Part shown: piece after piece, positions 6,990-7,345 of the stretch
How positions within the stretch are numbered: the stretch's first letter is position 1
How the letters are laid out: every line of letters starts with the position of its first letter
Made by a program: the position numbers and the translations under genes
The notes under the pieces: model-generated
Databases searched by the model: none
Seen by the model: the letters and a program-made list of their open reading frames with translations, nothing else
Told to the model about the DNA's origin: nothing
Origin: Clostridia bacterium
GTDB taxonomy: Bacteria > Bacillota_A > Clostridia > Oscillospirales > Acutalibacteraceae
Reading direction: 5' to 3'
Assembly (NCBI GenBank): GCA_017423885.1
Contig: JAFPCJ010000044.1
Location: 1 to 7,345 of the forward strand
Length of the DNA: 7,345 nucleotides

Positions 6990-7017
6990 TTGCTTTTCTA
7001 TGTATTTATGATATAAT
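6990..7017 (+). promoter_or_regulatory. Possible orphan rightward promoter in the convergent spacer
   Basis: TTGCTT (6990-6995) and a perfect TATAAT (7012-7017) are separated by 16 bases. No plus-strand gene follows inside the window; a transcript would run antisense to the gene at 7060-7345. In such AT-rich spacer DNA a chance match is quite possible. The -35 box overlaps a small hairpin, AAAAGC/GCTTTT (6983-6997), which read on the minus strand is followed by a short T run and might be a weak terminator for the leftward gene. Confidence 0.25.
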
Positions 7018-7032
7018 AAATTCAAGAAAACT

Positions 7033-7048
7033 CGTTTTTTAAAAAACG
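7033..7048. repeat. Perfect 16-base palindrome
   Basis: CGTTTTTTAAAAAACG is its own reverse complement. It lies 11 bases beyond the stop of the leftward gene, so it may help end that transcript as an AT-rich hairpin. It could also be a protein-binding site or simple low-complexity sequence. Confidence 0.5.
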
Positions 7049-7059
7049 CTTATGTTTTT

Positions 7060-7345
7060 CTACTCTGCAAATTCAAGAAGTCTTTTGCGAAAATGCAAAT
7101 AATTCTCAAACTCAACCTCTTCCGGAACGCCGTGGTCACATGTCGGAATATAACCGCCCTGCTCTTTCATAAATGGCATAATTCTATCAATTTCACGGTC
7201 GATCGCGTCTTTTCCGGTAGCTAATATTCGCTTATCTATACCACCTGATATAAGAATATCCGGATGAGCTTTTCTTACAGCAACAACATCGCTACCCGCT
7301 GCAACCTCAAAAGGAGAAAAATAGTTAAATCCTATAGATTTGTAT
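7060..7345 (-). CDS. C-terminal part of a uroporphyrinogen decarboxylase-superfamily protein (5' end beyond window)
   Basis: The minus strand has an open frame from the right edge to a TAG at 7060-7062, giving 94 C-terminal residues. The translation contains PFEVAAGSDVVAVRKAHPD, then ISGGIDKRILATGKDAIDREI, then QGGYIPTCDHGVPEEVEFENY. This pattern (P-x-E-V-x-A-G, G-G-I-D-K-R, G-G-Y-I-P-x-x-D-H-x-V-P) is typical of URO-D-fold proteins in anaerobes. That group includes corrinoid-dependent methyltransferase relatives such as MtaA-like proteins, rather than the true haem enzyme HemE. The fold is a TIM barrel and the visible part would be its last strands. The substrate and the upstream partners cannot be seen. 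The gene converges on ireB and lacks a strong terminator of its own within the window. Confidence 0.85.
   Translation of the reverse strand, partial: YKSIGFNYFSPFEVAAGSDVVAVRKAHPDILISGGIDKRILATGKDAIDREIDRIMPFMKEQGGYIPTCDHGVPEEVEFENYLHFRKRLLEFAE

Overview
The window reads as a piece of a Clostridia-type Firmicutes chromosome, perhaps of the Oscillospiraceae/Ruminococcus group, though that finer placement is a guess. The grounds are AT-rich intergenic DNA with sigma-A type promoters, strong AGGAGG-like ribosome binding sites, a T-box leader before pheS, a PepV/Sapep-like M20 peptidase, and an IreB-family protein (a family largely confined to Firmicutes). It looks like ordinary core-genome DNA. 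I see no insertion sequence, prophage, CRISPR array, tRNA or rRNA gene.

Left part, minus strand (1-2790). A promoter with a 17-base spacer drives a 462-residue MATE-family multidrug/metabolite exporter. This is followed, with a 4-base ATGA overlap, by an M20 metallopeptidase of the PepV/Sapep dipeptidase type. The peptidase runs off the left edge with 448 residues visible and is probably nearly complete. It has no ATG-to-stop frame inside the window, so a simple open-frame search would miss it.

Centre, plus strand (2834-6556). A second promoter, back-to-back with the MATE promoter, starts a leader of about 250 bases that is a T-box element. It has a T-box sequence with a TGGT tRNA-end-binding bulge, an antiterminator, and a competing intrinsic terminator just before the pheS ribosome binding site. 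It controls pheS and pheT, the alpha and beta subunits of phenylalanyl-tRNA synthetase. Uncharged tRNA-Phe should relieve termination and raise synthetase production.

Right part (6557-7345). After a 94-base gap with no visible terminator but with its own promoter comes ireB, a small regulatory phosphoprotein of the IreB/UPF0297 family, closed by a very strong intrinsic terminator. The pheS and ireB promoters share an identical 13-base stretch running into the -35 box. An AT-rich convergent spacer holds a perfect 16-base palindrome and a possible stray promoter. Beyond it lies the C-terminal end of a minus-strand gene of the uroporphyrinogen decarboxylase/corrinoid methyltransferase-like superfamily.

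The most useful second-look points are the placement of ireB behind pheST rather than in the alaS-ireB-ruvX arrangement known from Bacillus, the shared promoter motif, and the translationally coupled exporter-dipeptidase pair. I did not find convincing evidence of an undescribed system.
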